This document shows, piece by piece, positions 8,484 through 16,180 of a stretch of 37,656 bases of DNA (position 1 is its first letter; the number at the start of each line of letters is the position of its first letter). The translations under genes were made by a program, and so were the position numbers. Source of the stretch: Actinomycetota bacterium (lineage in GTDB: Bacteria; Armatimonadota; SYMT01); the NCBI GenBank assembly GCA_005805375.1, contig SYMT01000333.1, positions 1 through 37,656 on the forward strand. The letters run 5' to 3'. The notes beneath the pieces were generated by a model. That model did no database searches and was not told the DNA's origin. It worked only from the letters and a program-made list of their open reading frames with translations.

Positions 8484-9275
8484 TCAGGAGCGCGTGGCGT
8501 TGATCGGGCGACCCGCCCGGATGTCCCGCACCATCTGCTGGATCTTCTCGACCCGATTCGCCGTCAGTGGGTGCGATCCGAAGATGCCGTTCGCAAGGCG
8601 ATTGTCCGCTTCGCCCTTGGACTCCAGTCGCCGCAACATCTGCACCGCGGCGTCCAAATCGAAGCGCGCCTGATCCATCGCGAGCAGTCCGCCTCGATCC
8701 GCGCGGTACTCATCCTGGCGGCTGAACTTGGCCGAATAGGCGGCTGCACCCGCTGAGGCCACCGTCCCCACCGTCTTGTTCTTGGTCAGTGCGCCCAGCA
8801 ACACCGCGGCGATCCCAGCCGGCAGCGATCGTTTCTGCTGTGACATGGCATGCTTCTCCACCACATGGGTGATCTCATGCCCGACGACAAAGGCGAGCTC
8901 GTCGTCCGCGTGATCGCTGTCTTCCAGGACCCGCAGTAGCCCCAGCGTGACGTAGATGCGGCCATCGGGAAGCGCGAAGGCGTTGACCACCTTGTCGTTC
9001 TTCTCGACCCTGCCTCCGAGAATCTTCGCGCTCTTCAACTGGAAGCGGCTCCCGCGGTTGGTCCGGTTGACCGCGTCCACCATCTGCTGCACCACCCGAT
9101 CCATCTGCGAATTGAAGCGACGGCCCTCGCGGGTATTGTCGTCCAGCACACCGAACTCGCGCTCCAGCGCTGCGGCGGGATCGCGATCCTCGTTCTGCGC
9201 ACCGACCGTGACTGCTATTCCGAGGAGAATGCCGGCCATCGCCAGCCACGCTCCGATCTTGCTCACTTTTTTCAA
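8484..9275 (-). CDS. Exported M48-family zinc metalloprotease
   Basis: The zinc motif HEITH occurs in ELAFVVGHEITHVVEKHAMS, and the third ligand is the Glu of RQDEYRADR. Downstream, GIFGSHPLTANRVEKIQ matches the conserved SxHP region of M48 proteins. The start is TTG 9275 (MKKVSKIGAWLAMAGILLG), chosen because AGGAGGAG lies at 9281-9288 with 5-base spacing; this gives 263 aa with an N-terminal signal peptide or anchor. Relatives such as BepA/YfgC act in envelope protein quality control, and an envelope location is expected here. The neighbours on the same strand are a YbjQ-like gene upstream and a hydroxyacid dehydrogenase downstream; no functional link is apparent. Confidence 0.93.
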   Translation of the reverse strand: MKKVSKIGAWLAMAGILLGIAVTVGAQNEDRDPAAALEREFGVLDDNTREGRRFNSQMDRVVQQMVDAVNRTNRGSRFQLKSAKILGGRVEKNDKVVNAFALPDGRIYVTLGLLRVLEDSDHADDELAFVVGHEITHVVEKHAMSQQKRSLPAGIAAVLLGALTKNKTVGTVASAGAAAYSAKFSRQDEYRADRGGLLAMDQARFDLDAAVQMLRRLESKGEADNRLANGIFGSHPLTANRVEKIQQMVRDIRAGRPINATRS

Positions 9276-9416
9276 GGCCGCTCCTCCTGTTGCCGGATCA
9301 CCCTGGGGCGATGGACGACCCGCCACCCCTATCATTCACGAATGCGCCGTCGGATTCCTACTCCTGGGACCCGGTGGATGGTTTCCTGGTTCCATCAAAA
9401 CGCATCGCGCGAACAG

Positions 9417-10322
9417 CTACCCGGCGTGTCCCGCGTCTGCAGAGCCCGAAGACTGCACCGGAGAGCGCATCGGCGTCGGGGGACGGCGCGGCGGGTCGTT
9501 CAGCATCAGCGTGAAGCTCGGATCAGGCGCCGGAGGGGCATGGCCCTCGCGGATGACGGCAGTGCCGATCGCGAAGAACTCAATGACGTGGGAGCCCCAG
9601 CCGAAATTGGATTGCGATACGTCCACCCCCACGATGCCGTTGGCTTTGACCCGCTCGGCTTCGGTTTGTAGACGCTCAAGCGCCAGTTCCCGGGCCGAGT
9701 AAAGAGCCTGAGTGTAATTCGGCAGTTCCACGTTCCGGCCGAACATCGTCGCCGCCTGCCGAAACCCCCGGCGCGCTACATGATACACGCAGTTGCCCAT
9801 CGCCAGTTCCACCGGCCGGCATCGGGTGCGGAGCAGTGTCCAGAACTCCTGACCCGTCAGGTCGGAGGTGAAGGGACGCCCATTCGGTTTGCGATAGTTT
9901 CGCTCTGTCTGCATCGAACGCACGGCGGTGCCCATCGCCGTGAATTCCGCCATGCCGAGACCCCACAGGTGCTGCCCGACCTCCAGGCGCACCCCGACGA
10001 CGCCGTCTGCGCCGAGCAGAGCAGCTTCCTCCTCCATACGCGCCATGGCGTTCTCCCGCGCGTGGTAGAGTGCCTGGGTGAGCACATCCAGTTCATAGTT
10101 CTGGAAGGGTGCGATCGTCCACTGGATCCCGATGTGGTAGAACGATGACCCCATCACAAATCCGAGCGGCTCGAACCCGGACTGTTCCAGCAGATAGTAT
10201 TCGTTGACGGAGAGATCGCTCGTAAAGAAAGCCGGGGTCTCGCCGGGGGTACTGCGCATGCCTTCCAGGCGATGCCGCGCACGTTCCGGAATCTCTACAT
10301 CAGGGCCGGGGCGGTCCAACAT
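9417..10322 (-). CDS. Protein with two tandem YbjQ-like (DUF74) domains
   Basis: This 301-aa protein contains the same domain twice. Copy 1 (about residues 28-140) has FEPLGFVMGSSFYHIG and ARENAMARMEEEAALLGADG. Copy 2 (about 150-265) has ELAMGNCVYHVARRG and ARELALERLQTEAERVKANG. These match the YbjQ/UPF0145 putative heavy-metal-binding family, small proteins that form pentamers and have no settled function. The C-terminal about 35 residues are Pro-rich and look disordered. The start is ATG 10322 with GGAAG seven bases ahead. The 128-aa gene upstream ends 24 bases before it, so the two are probably co-expressed. Tandem duplication in one chain is less common than the single-domain form. Confidence 0.85.
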   Translation of the reverse strand: MLDRPGPDVEIPERARHRLEGMRSTPGETPAFFTSDLSVNEYYLLEQSGFEPLGFVMGSSFYHIGIQWTIAPFQNYELDVLTQALYHARENAMARMEEEAALLGADGVVGVRLEVGQHLWGLGMAEFTAMGTAVRSMQTERNYRKPNGRPFTSDLTGQEFWTLLRTRCRPVELAMGNCVYHVARRGFRQAATMFGRNVELPNYTQALYSARELALERLQTEAERVKANGIVGVDVSQSNFGWGSHVIEFFAIGTAVIREGHAPPAPDPSFTLMLNDPPRRPPTPMRSPVQSSGSADAGHAG

Positions 10323-10346
10323 GCTCTGTCTTCCTTCTTCAGTGCT

Positions 10347-10733
10347 TTACACAAGCCGGCGGAGGGCTTCTGCGGCTGCCTGATTGTGGCGGGCGAGTTC
10401 TTCCAGGCGTCCACAGAGTTCGGTGATCCAGGCGGGCACGAGCATGTCCTGGGTGCTCAGGACGATCCCCCGCTTCGTAAGCACCCGGCGGGCCAGCAGA
10501 GGACCGGCACCGGAGGCAGAGAGCTCGTACGCATGATCGCCCAGGGTCACGGATATCTCTCGCACCACCCTGCGGGTGAAGGGCGGCAACCCTCGCCGGG
10601 TGATCCGTGCATGTCCCGGCAGCGCCCCCTCAAGCAGGCCCGCGACATGTTCCAGAAACTGCCGCTGATCGGCCGCGTACTCCCGAGCCAGCGCGGCGGC
10701 CACACCCAGCCGGAGCCACTCTTCGTCTTCCAT
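10347..10733 (-). CDS. Uncharacterised 128-aa protein upstream of the YbjQ-like gene
   Basis: I do not recognise this family. It is a soluble protein with no signal peptide or membrane segment: an N-terminal helical, charged part (MEDEEWLRLGVAAALAREY), a central beta-like part (TRRVVREISVTLGDHAYEL) and a C-terminal helix (LCGRLEELARHNQAAAEALR). The start is ATG 10733, since a G-run at 10740-10747 sits six bases ahead; ATG 10739 would leave no spacing. The coding frame is supported by amino-acid composition and by its position 24 bases upstream of the duplicated YbjQ gene, suggesting a shared job. It is the first gene of the minus-strand run and divergent from the esterase gene. Confidence 0.7.
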   Translation of the reverse strand: MEDEEWLRLGVAAALAREYAADQRQFLEHVAGLLEGALPGHARITRRGLPPFTRRVVREISVTLGDHAYELSASGAGPLLARRVLTKRGIVLSTQDMLVPAWITELCGRLEELARHNQAAAEALRRLV

Positions 10734-10747
10734 GCACATCCCCCCCC

Positions 10748-11014
10748 GGGGCTTTCGCCTCCGGAGCGGGCTGCCCCTCCTCGAATCCGGCCCGTTTGTT
10801 GCCGATGGGGCAAGGAGTTCCGATAGCCCAGGGACAACTGCTGCCCGGCAGGTGTCGGTATCGCGCTGCGCAGCCGACCGCCCACCGGCATCCTCTGCCG
10901 CCCGGCTTGTGCGCGGCGCCCGGCGGGGAACGCCGGCGCCGCACCGGCCACCCCTGGGTCCCCGTCGCGGGTGCGGCGGATGCCCTCCATCCGATAGACC
11001 AAAAGGCAATCCCG
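10748..11014. other. Divergent intergenic region with strong GC hairpin
   Basis: No gene is seen between the 128-aa gene (minus) and the esterase gene (plus). A strong stem forms between GCGGCGCC (10913-10920) and GGCGCCGC (10935-10942), and CCCAGGG near 10831 can pair with CCCTGGG near 10952. The core CCGGCGGGGAACGCCGGCGC weakly resembles the repeat found in ddl. Promoters for both genes should lie here, but no convincing -35/-10 pair was found. Confidence 0.4.
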
Positions 11015-12232
11015 ATGAAACCACGTGCTGTACTGCTCTTCGCCGGCCTCACGCTGGCTCTCTTCGCCCCGGCGCGGGCCTTCCAGAACTCACCAACGGG
11101 CCTCTCTCCGGCAAAGCTCGCTGCGGCGCTCGCCTCCGCGCCCACCGGAGCCGTGGCCGAAGGGCTGGCCGAAGAAATCCGCAAGACCTTCGGCCGGGAA
11201 GCCCTGGCGCGGGGCGCCAATCCCCGCGTCGAGGAAACCACGACGGCGTGGGCCATCGAAATGCCCGACGGGTCCGCCGCCCCACGCGTGGTGTCCGACG
11301 ACGGACGTTGGGTGCTGCCGCTGAAGCGCGTGGGGGAGACACCGGTGTACGCCGGGGTCGCCTGGCTGGAAGACGGTGATGCGATGCGCTGGCGCTATCA
11401 GGTGGGTGACCGCGCGCTGGCCGCCGGGCAACTCGAGGTCTATCGGACCCACCCGGACAGCCGCGAAAAGGCGGGGGTGCCGAAGGGAACTGTCCGCCAG
11501 ATGCCCCGGTGGCAAAGCCAGCTCTTCGCCGGCACGGCGCGAGATTGGTGGGTGTACGTGCCGGCCCAGTACCGGCGGGAGCATCCCGCCTGCGTGATGG
11601 TCTTCCAGGATGGCGGGGGCCCGCGCAACTACGTCCCCACCGTTTTTGACAACCTGATCGCGGCAGGGGAAATGCCGGTCACCGTGGGCGTGTTCATCAA
11701 CCCGGGCGCGTTCGAAGGCGGGCGCTCAAACCGTAGCTTCGAGTATGACACCCTGTCCGATCAGTATGTCCGCTTCTTACTGGAAGAGATCCTCCCCGAG
11801 GTGGAAAAGACCACGCCCTTGCGACACGATGCCGCCAGCCGGGCCATTTCCGGCGCCAGCAGCGGAGGCATCTGCGCTTTCACTGCCGCCTGGGAGCGCC
11901 CGGGCGAATTCAGCAAGGTGCTCTCCTGGGTCGGGAGCTTCACCAACATCGCCAGCGGCAAGACCGTCCGCGAAGGCGGGCATAACTACGAAGCGATGAT
12001 CCGCAAGACGCCCCGCAAGCCGATCCGCGTCTTTCTGCAGGATGGTGAAAACGATCTCGACAACGCCAACGGAAACTGGCCGCTGGCCAACCTCTCCCTC
12101 GCGAAGTCTCTCGCGTTTGCGGGCTATGACTACAAGCTGGTCTACGGGAAAGGCTTCCACAGCGGCCGGCACGGCCAGGCGATCCTCCCGGACTCCCTCC
12201 GCTGGCTCTGGCGCGGCTACAAGCCTGATTGA
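11015..12232 (+). CDS. Exported esterase-D-like alpha/beta hydrolase
   Basis: This is a 405-aa protein starting at ATG 11015, with AAGG nearby, and a signal peptide (MKPRAVLLFAGLTLALFAPARA). After an N-terminal beta-rich domain of about 140 residues comes an alpha/beta hydrolase of the putative esterase family (PF00756; enterochelin esterase and feruloyl esterase relatives). The probable triad is Ser in ISGASSGGICAF, Asp in FLQDGENDLDN and His in KGFHSGRHGQ. VMVFQDGGGPRN provides the oxyanion region. The two-domain layout resembles enterochelin-esterase-like or carbohydrate-esterase proteins. The natural substrate is unknown. The gene ends at a strong bidirectional hairpin and is not in an operon. 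Confidence 0.88.
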   Translation: MKPRAVLLFAGLTLALFAPARAFQNSPTGLSPAKLAAALASAPTGAVAEGLAEEIRKTFGREALARGANPRVEETTTAWAIEMPDGSAAPRVVSDDGRWVLPLKRVGETPVYAGVAWLEDGDAMRWRYQVGDRALAAGQLEVYRTHPDSREKAGVPKGTVRQMPRWQSQLFAGTARDWWVYVPAQYRREHPACVMVFQDGGGPRNYVPTVFDNLIAAGEMPVTVGVFINPGAFEGGRSNRSFEYDTLSDQYVRFLLEEILPEVEKTTPLRHDAASRAISGASSGGICAFTAAWERPGEFSKVLSWVGSFTNIASGKTVREGGHNYEAMIRKTPRKPIRVFLQDGENDLDNANGNWPLANLSLAKSLAFAGYDYKLVYGKGFHSGRHGQAILPDSLRWLWRGYKPD

Positions 12233-12255
12233 GCAGCGGGAAAAGTCAGCCGGCG

Positions 12256-12290
12256 CTTGCGGGGCTGCTCCGTCAGAGCAGCCCCGCAAG
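12256..12290. terminator. Strong 15-bp stem-loop at a convergent junction
   Basis: CTTGCGGGGCTGCTC (12256-12270) and GAGCAGCCCCGCAAG (12276-12290) are perfect inverted arms around a 5-base loop. The esterase gene ends at 12232 (plus) and the sigma factor gene at 12334 (minus). On the minus strand the stem is followed after 11 bases by TTTT. A shared transcription terminator is likely. Confidence 0.8.
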
Positions 12291-12333
12291 TCCAATCTGG
12301 GAGTCTGCATCCTCTCCGTTCACTGCTCCGCAT

Positions 12334-13197
12334 TTACGCGGACTGCAACTCCATTTGCTGCATGGCGCGTTGCAGTTTTTGGAGGGCCCGGCGCTGGATC
12401 TGTCGCACCCCTTCTCGCGTGATGCGCAGCCGTTCGGCCAGATCCTGCAGCGAGAGAGTTTGCCCGTTGATCCCGTAGCGATTCTCGATCACCAACCGAT
12501 CGCGAGCCGAAAGTGTGGCAAGCAGGCGCTGTGCCTGGCGCTCTGTTTCCGAAGCAAACAGCGCCTGGACCGGGTCTACCGCGTCGGTGTCCGGGATGTT
12601 GAGCACTCCGCCTTCCCCTTCTTCGCCGGGGCGGCCCTCAATCGAGACCGGGTCTTCCAGACAGGCGAGAATCGCCTCCAGCCGGGTCTCGGTCACACCA
12701 CAGTGCGGGGCCAGTTCCGCCAGGGTAGGCTCCCGGCCCAACTGCCGTTCCAGTTCCTCGCGCTTCACGGCCGCGTGCCGCGCCGCATACCCGACATCTA
12801 CCGGGACGTGAATCAGGCGGCTGTTCTGATCGAGCGCGCGGAGAATTCGCTGCCGGATCCAGTACGTGGCATACGTGCTGAAACGGAACCCGCGGGACGG
12901 GTCGAACCGCTCGATCGCAGTGCAGAGTCCAATCATCCCCTCCTGCACCAGATCCTCGGATTCAAGATGCTGACTGGTGTACCGGCGCGCGATGGAGACC
13001 ACGAGTGGGATGTTCGCGCGGAAGACTCTTTCCCTCGCGCTCTCATCTCCCTCCTGCACCCTCCTGATCAATTCCACTTCCTGGCGGGCGGACAGACGTT
13101 CGCCGGAGGCAACGTAGGCCGAACCGATAGTCGGGGAAGCCGCCGCAGGGGTACTGCGAGCCTGGGAAGGGCGAATCTTGCTCTCTGACGACATCAT
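12334..13197 (-). CDS. Sigma-70 family RNA polymerase sigma factor (group 2-like)
   Basis: The protein has the layout of a primary-like sigma factor without region 1.1. Region 2 is visible as DLVQEGMIGLCTAIERFDPS followed by RGFRFSTYATYWIRQRI (-10 recognition). Region 3 follows, and region 4 has LSARDRLVIENRYGING and ITREGVRQIQRRALQKL (-35 helix-turn-helix). The start is placed at ATG 13197, with GAGGAG at 13207-13212 nine bases ahead, giving 287 aa; an in-frame ATG at 13264-13266 would add 23 residues. It is divergent from an ArsR-B12 regulator, with direct repeats between them, which suggests that regulator controls it. By analogy to LitR-LitS it may be a light- or cobalamin-controlled alternative sigma factor (inference). 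Confidence 0.92.
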   Translation of the reverse strand: MMSSESKIRPSQARSTPAAASPTIGSAYVASGERLSARQEVELIRRVQEGDESARERVFRANIPLVVSIARRYTSQHLESEDLVQEGMIGLCTAIERFDPSRGFRFSTYATYWIRQRILRALDQNSRLIHVPVDVGYAARHAAVKREELERQLGREPTLAELAPHCGVTETRLEAILACLEDPVSIEGRPGEEGEGGVLNIPDTDAVDPVQALFASETERQAQRLLATLSARDRLVIENRYGINGQTLSLQDLAERLRITREGVRQIQRRALQKLQRAMQQMELQSA

Positions 13198-13267
13198 CTC
13201 GAAAATCTCCTCGCTCCGCGGCTCACGGTCCCGGTATGCCTTCCGGACCGCGGAAGCATCACACATA

Positions 13268-13287
13268 ACATATCACGACATATCACC
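13268..13287. promoter_or_regulatory. Tandem 10-bp direct repeats near the sigma factor 5' end (candidate operator)
   Basis: ACATATCACG (13268-13277) is followed immediately by ACATATCACC (13278-13287); a weaker third unit, TCACACATA, precedes them. A 10-bp period places the units on one face of the helix. A related inverted element, TTGTGATGT, lies at about 13318-13325. The repeats are 71 bases or more upstream of the preferred sigma factor start, a suitable place for repressor sites. Confidence 0.5.
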
Positions 13288-13431
13288 GCGGGCCCCAACT
13301 TTTTGGGTTTTATGTCTTGTGATGTTTTTCCGCAGCCCACGACGACGTGTGGTAATCGCACTCACCAGGCATGCCGAGGGGCTCTCCGCAGGGGGGCCAC
13401 TGCGAGACACCGCCCAGGCGCCGCATCCACC

Positions 13432-13457
13432 GTGTCACATCCACGTGTCACATCCAC
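13432..13457. promoter_or_regulatory. Tandem 13-bp direct repeats overlapping the regulator's -35 region (candidate operator)
   Basis: GTGTCACATCCAC occurs twice in perfect tandem (13432-13444, 13445-13457), preceded by a partial GCATCCACC and followed by a related GTTTCCACA. It lies just upstream of a TATACT hexamer, where a bound protein would compete with RNA polymerase. CarH-type regulators are known to use direct-repeat operators; assignment to the adjacent ArsR-B12 protein is inference. Confidence 0.5.
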
Positions 13458-13469
13458 GTTTCCACAACG

Positions 13470-13475
13470 TATACT
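13470..13475 (+). promoter_or_regulatory. Probable -10 element (TATACT) of the ArsR-B12 regulator gene
   Basis: TATACT at 13470-13475 would start a transcript near 13482, leaving a short leader that carries GGGGAGGA (13490-13497) eight bases before GTG 13506. The -35 region has no clear hexamer and is covered by the 13-bp direct repeats, consistent with a regulated promoter. Confidence 0.5.
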
Positions 13476-13505
13476 TTTCCCGTGAAAATGGGGAGGACTT
13501 GGTTC

Positions 13506-14597
13506 GTGCGTACGGAAAGCAGCAGAGCGGGAATGGGTGCGGCGGGGATTGGCTGCACCGCTATCCTGGGCGAACTAGCGACGGGCGAGCGCAGCGTTAC
13601 AGAACTGGTAGAGAGCACAGGGCTCAGTCAGCCGAATGTTTCCAACCATCTGGGCAGGCTGCGCAGCCGCGGGCTGGTTAGCTGCCGGCGCGACGGGAGA
13701 CAGGTGATCTACCGCCTGATCTGTGGGGATCAAGCGGCGGAACCATGCTGTGAAGAAGCAGTAGCGGCACACAGCACCCACTTCGATCCCGAGGGACCGA
13801 CCCTCGGACAGATCGCAGCCCAATTCATGGACGCGGCCCTGGACCTGGACCAGGAGCGGTCTGCGCAGGTCCTGGATGAAGGAGTGAGGGAGGGCGCCCG
13901 CTGGCAGGATCTCTACCTGCACGTGCTGGCCCCTACGCTAGTTCACGTGGGCGAACTTTGGGAGGCGGGAAGCGTCTCGATTGCCTACGAGCACGCTGTG
14001 ACCAGCATTGTGGTCCGGATGCTGCACCGCCTCTCCAGCGCGATTTCTCCCATGCTACTTCCCACCGCCCCCACCGCTCTGGTGGCGTGTGTAGAGGGGG
14101 AGTTACATACGGTCGGCGGGCGCATGGCCGCCGACTTTCTGGCTGCGGGGGGGTGGCGCACCTGGTTTCTGGACACACACCTGTCAGCGGAGCACCTGGT
14201 CCAGGCGATGCGCCAGCGCGCGCCCGACGCCGTCGTGCTGTGCATCACCAAGCGCGAACACGAGGAAAGCCTGCGCCGGACCGCTGAACGCCTGCGCCGC
14301 TGGCGGGGGGAACAACCGACGCCCCTACTGGTTGGAGGCGGCGCCTATTTCGCCGGCGGGCAACATTTTGAGGGACTGGATCTCTGCGGCACCGATCCGG
14401 TGCTGGTAACCGCAGAGATGAATCGGCGGATCGCCCGGCTGCGCGAATTGCCCGGTGCGCTGGGACACCTCGGCTGCACCGGAGACCCACTCTGGCGCTC
14501 CTGTTATGAGGACGAGACCGACGCCGCGAAGGCTGCTAACGCCGCGGGCGCGGCTTCGGTAACCAGCCAAACAACAATCGAAACGCCGCTGCGGTGA
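13506..14597 (+). CDS. ArsR-type winged helix fused to CarH-like cobalamin-binding photosensory module
   Basis: This is a 363-aa protein. Residues about 16-72 are an ArsR-type winged helix (SVTELVESTGLSQPNVSNHL, then GRQVIYRL). Residues about 98-180 resemble the four-helix B12 cap domain and carry W152-x9-E162-H163 (WEAGSVSIAYEH), the signature of adenosylcobalamin light sensors such as CarH/LitR. Residues about 188-330 resemble the Rossmann B12 domain with E199-x-H201-x-x-G204, His201 being the likely cobalt ligand, and a later GGG. CarH and LitR have a MerR-type domain instead. The start is GTG 13506 because GGGGAGGA lies eight bases ahead. Cys81-Cys82 follow the winged helix. Its likely job is repression of itself and of the divergent sigma gene in the dark (inference). 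The last 62 bases overlap ftsA tail to tail. Confidence 0.85.
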   Translation: MRTESSRAGMGAAGIGCTAILGELATGERSVTELVESTGLSQPNVSNHLGRLRSRGLVSCRRDGRQVIYRLICGDQAAEPCCEEAVAAHSTHFDPEGPTLGQIAAQFMDAALDLDQERSAQVLDEGVREGARWQDLYLHVLAPTLVHVGELWEAGSVSIAYEHAVTSIVVRMLHRLSSAISPMLLPTAPTALVACVEGELHTVGGRMAADFLAAGGWRTWFLDTHLSAEHLVQAMRQRAPDAVVLCITKREHEESLRRTAERLRRWRGEQPTPLLVGGGAYFAGGQHFEGLDLCGTDPVLVTAEMNRRIARLRELPGALGHLGCTGDPLWRSCYEDETDAAKAANAAGAASVTSQTTIETPLR

Positions 14598-15768
14598 TGG
14601 ACCGGGGCTCGCGCACCCGGCGGCGGCTACTCAGGCGCTGTGCCGCGTAGTGCAGCATCCCCACGGCGGTCGCGTAGATCGGGCTGTCCACCAAACGGCC
14701 CGGATCAATCACCTCACGCGGCCGGCCGGAGCGCACGGGCAGGTGCAGCGTCTGCTGTGCCAGTTCAGTGCTTCCGGACAACTGCGACCCGCCCCCACTG
14801 AGCACACAACTGGAGACATGCACGCCGTCCCGAGCCGCCTGCGCGAGGTGCGCCCCTACCAACTGGAACAGCTCTTCCATCCGGGGCTCGCTGATCTCTG
14901 TAAGGAGTCCCCGTGGGACTTCGCGCGGCTCACTTTCACCGATCATCCGGATTTCCACGTACTCGTCCGCCTGGATGTCGGCCTTGCGCGCAGCCCCGTG
15001 CGCCAATTTGATCCGCTCCGCATCCTCCGGCGCCAGCCGGAGCAGCAGCGCCAGGTCGTTGGTTACATGATTGCCTCCGATGGGGATGACCGTAGTGTGG
15101 GTCACGGCGCCATCCACAAACAGCGCCACATCGGTAGTGCCCCCACCGATGTCCGCCAGCGCGACTCCCAGTTGCCGTTCCGCATCGGTGAGGATCGCTA
15201 GGCCGGTCGCGTAGGGTTCCACCACCAGTTCTTCAATCTCCAGCCGGGCGCGTTGTACGCATTTCACCACGTTCGCGACAAAACTGCTGCCCGCGGTCAC
15301 GATGTGGGTCTGGGCTTCCAGCCGCACCGCAGACATTCCCACCGGGTGCCGGACACCTTCCTGGCCATCCACGATGAACTGGCGCGGGATGTTATGGACA
15401 ATCTCCCGATCCGGAGGGAGCACAACCTGGCGGGCATTGTGCAGAGCCTGCTGCACATCCTCTTCCTGGACCTCGTGGTTGATCTGCACCACACCAAGCC
15501 CTGTTTGTGAGGTAATGTGCGCCCCAGTAATGCCCACATAGACGGTGCCAATGTCTGCACGGGCGTTCCGTTCGGCTTCCGCAACCGACTCGCGAATGGC
15601 AGCCGCGGTGGCGGCGATGTCCACAACCACGCCCTTGCGCATCCCGGTGGAACGCGCCATGCCTACACCGAGGATCGCGACTTGGTCGTCGCCGGACACC
15701 TCCCCGACCAGCGTGCAGACCTTCGTCGTGCCGATGTCCAGGGCAACCACCAGCTCACTTCGCGGCAC
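14536..15768 (-). CDS. ftsA: Cell division protein FtsA
   Basis: This 410-aa actin-fold ATPase anchors FtsZ to the membrane and recruits later division proteins. The phosphate-binding motifs are LVVALDIGTTKVCTLVGE and VALADIGGGTTDVALF; the adenosine motif is CVLSGGGSQLSG. The C-terminus (ITAAAFRLLFGWLP) can form the usual amphipathic membrane-targeting helix. The start is GTG 15768 with GGAGAAA about 10 bases upstream; it overlaps the end of sbp. It is the last gene of the cluster. ftsZ, normally next, is not here; instead the ArsR-B12 gene converges and overlaps it by 62 bases. Confidence 0.96.
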   Translation of the reverse strand: MPRSELVVALDIGTTKVCTLVGEVSGDDQVAILGVGMARSTGMRKGVVVDIAATAAAIRESVAEAERNARADIGTVYVGITGAHITSQTGLGVVQINHEVQEEDVQQALHNARQVVLPPDREIVHNIPRQFIVDGQEGVRHPVGMSAVRLEAQTHIVTAGSSFVANVVKCVQRARLEIEELVVEPYATGLAILTDAERQLGVALADIGGGTTDVALFVDGAVTHTTVIPIGGNHVTNDLALLLRLAPEDAERIKLAHGAARKADIQADEYVEIRMIGESEPREVPRGLLTEISEPRMEELFQLVGAHLAQAARDGVHVSSCVLSGGGSQLSGSTELAQQTLHLPVRSGRPREVIDPGRLVDSPIYATAVGMLHYAAQRLSSRRRVREPRSITAAAFRLLFGWLPKPRPRR

Positions 15769-16180
15769 GGGTGGGAGGTTTCTCCAGGTAATGACGCCGG
15801 ATGACGGACAGGTTGACGAAAATCCGCCCTCCGAGGGTCACAACTGCCGCCAGCCAGATCCCGTCTACCCCGATGACTTCACCGAGGTACACGAGCGCGA
15901 CCGCCAGAATCATGTTGACCAGAAACCCGCTGCGGAATACATCGCTGCGGAAGCGTCGCTCCACCCCCGCGCGAATGCCGCCAAAAACGGAGTCCAGCCC
16001 CGCCAGCAGCGCCAGCGACTGGTACTGAGCAATGGAGACGGGAACGCCGCCCTGGAAGCACCAGAAAGTGACGGCGAAGCCCGCGAGGAAGCCCAGGATC
16101 GGCCACCAAACCCTATGGGTTCGGAGCCGTTGGCCGGGCGTAACGGAGGGTGAAACTGCCGGAATACTCGGGGAGGACAA
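15755..16180 (-). CDS. sbp: Small basic membrane protein Sbp (DUF1290)
   Basis: This is a 141-aa protein with three or four membrane helices (WWPILGFLAGFAVTFWCF, NMILAVALVYLGEVIG, IWLAAVVTLGGRIFVNL) and the conserved GLDSVFGGIRAGVE loop of the DUF1290 family, found beside DUF881 genes in Actinobacteria and Firmicutes division regions. The function is not established. The start is TTG 16180, because GAGGAGG (16190-16196) sits nine bases before it; TTG 16198 lacks a ribosome site. This leaves a 68-base overlap with the DUF881 gene. The N-terminus has about 30 extra residues compared with typical short members. Confidence 0.9.
   Translation of the reverse strand: MSSPSIPAVSPSVTPGQRLRTHRVWWPILGFLAGFAVTFWCFQGGVPVSIAQYQSLALLAGLDSVFGGIRAGVERRFRSDVFRSGFLVNMILAVALVYLGEVIGVDGIWLAAVVTLGGRIFVNLSVIRRHYLEKPPTRAAK

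Noticed and set aside
10607-11014. N-terminal extension of the esterase to an upstream in-frame ATG
   Set aside because: The extension overlaps the divergent 128-aa gene and hides a textbook signal peptide beginning at ATG 11015.
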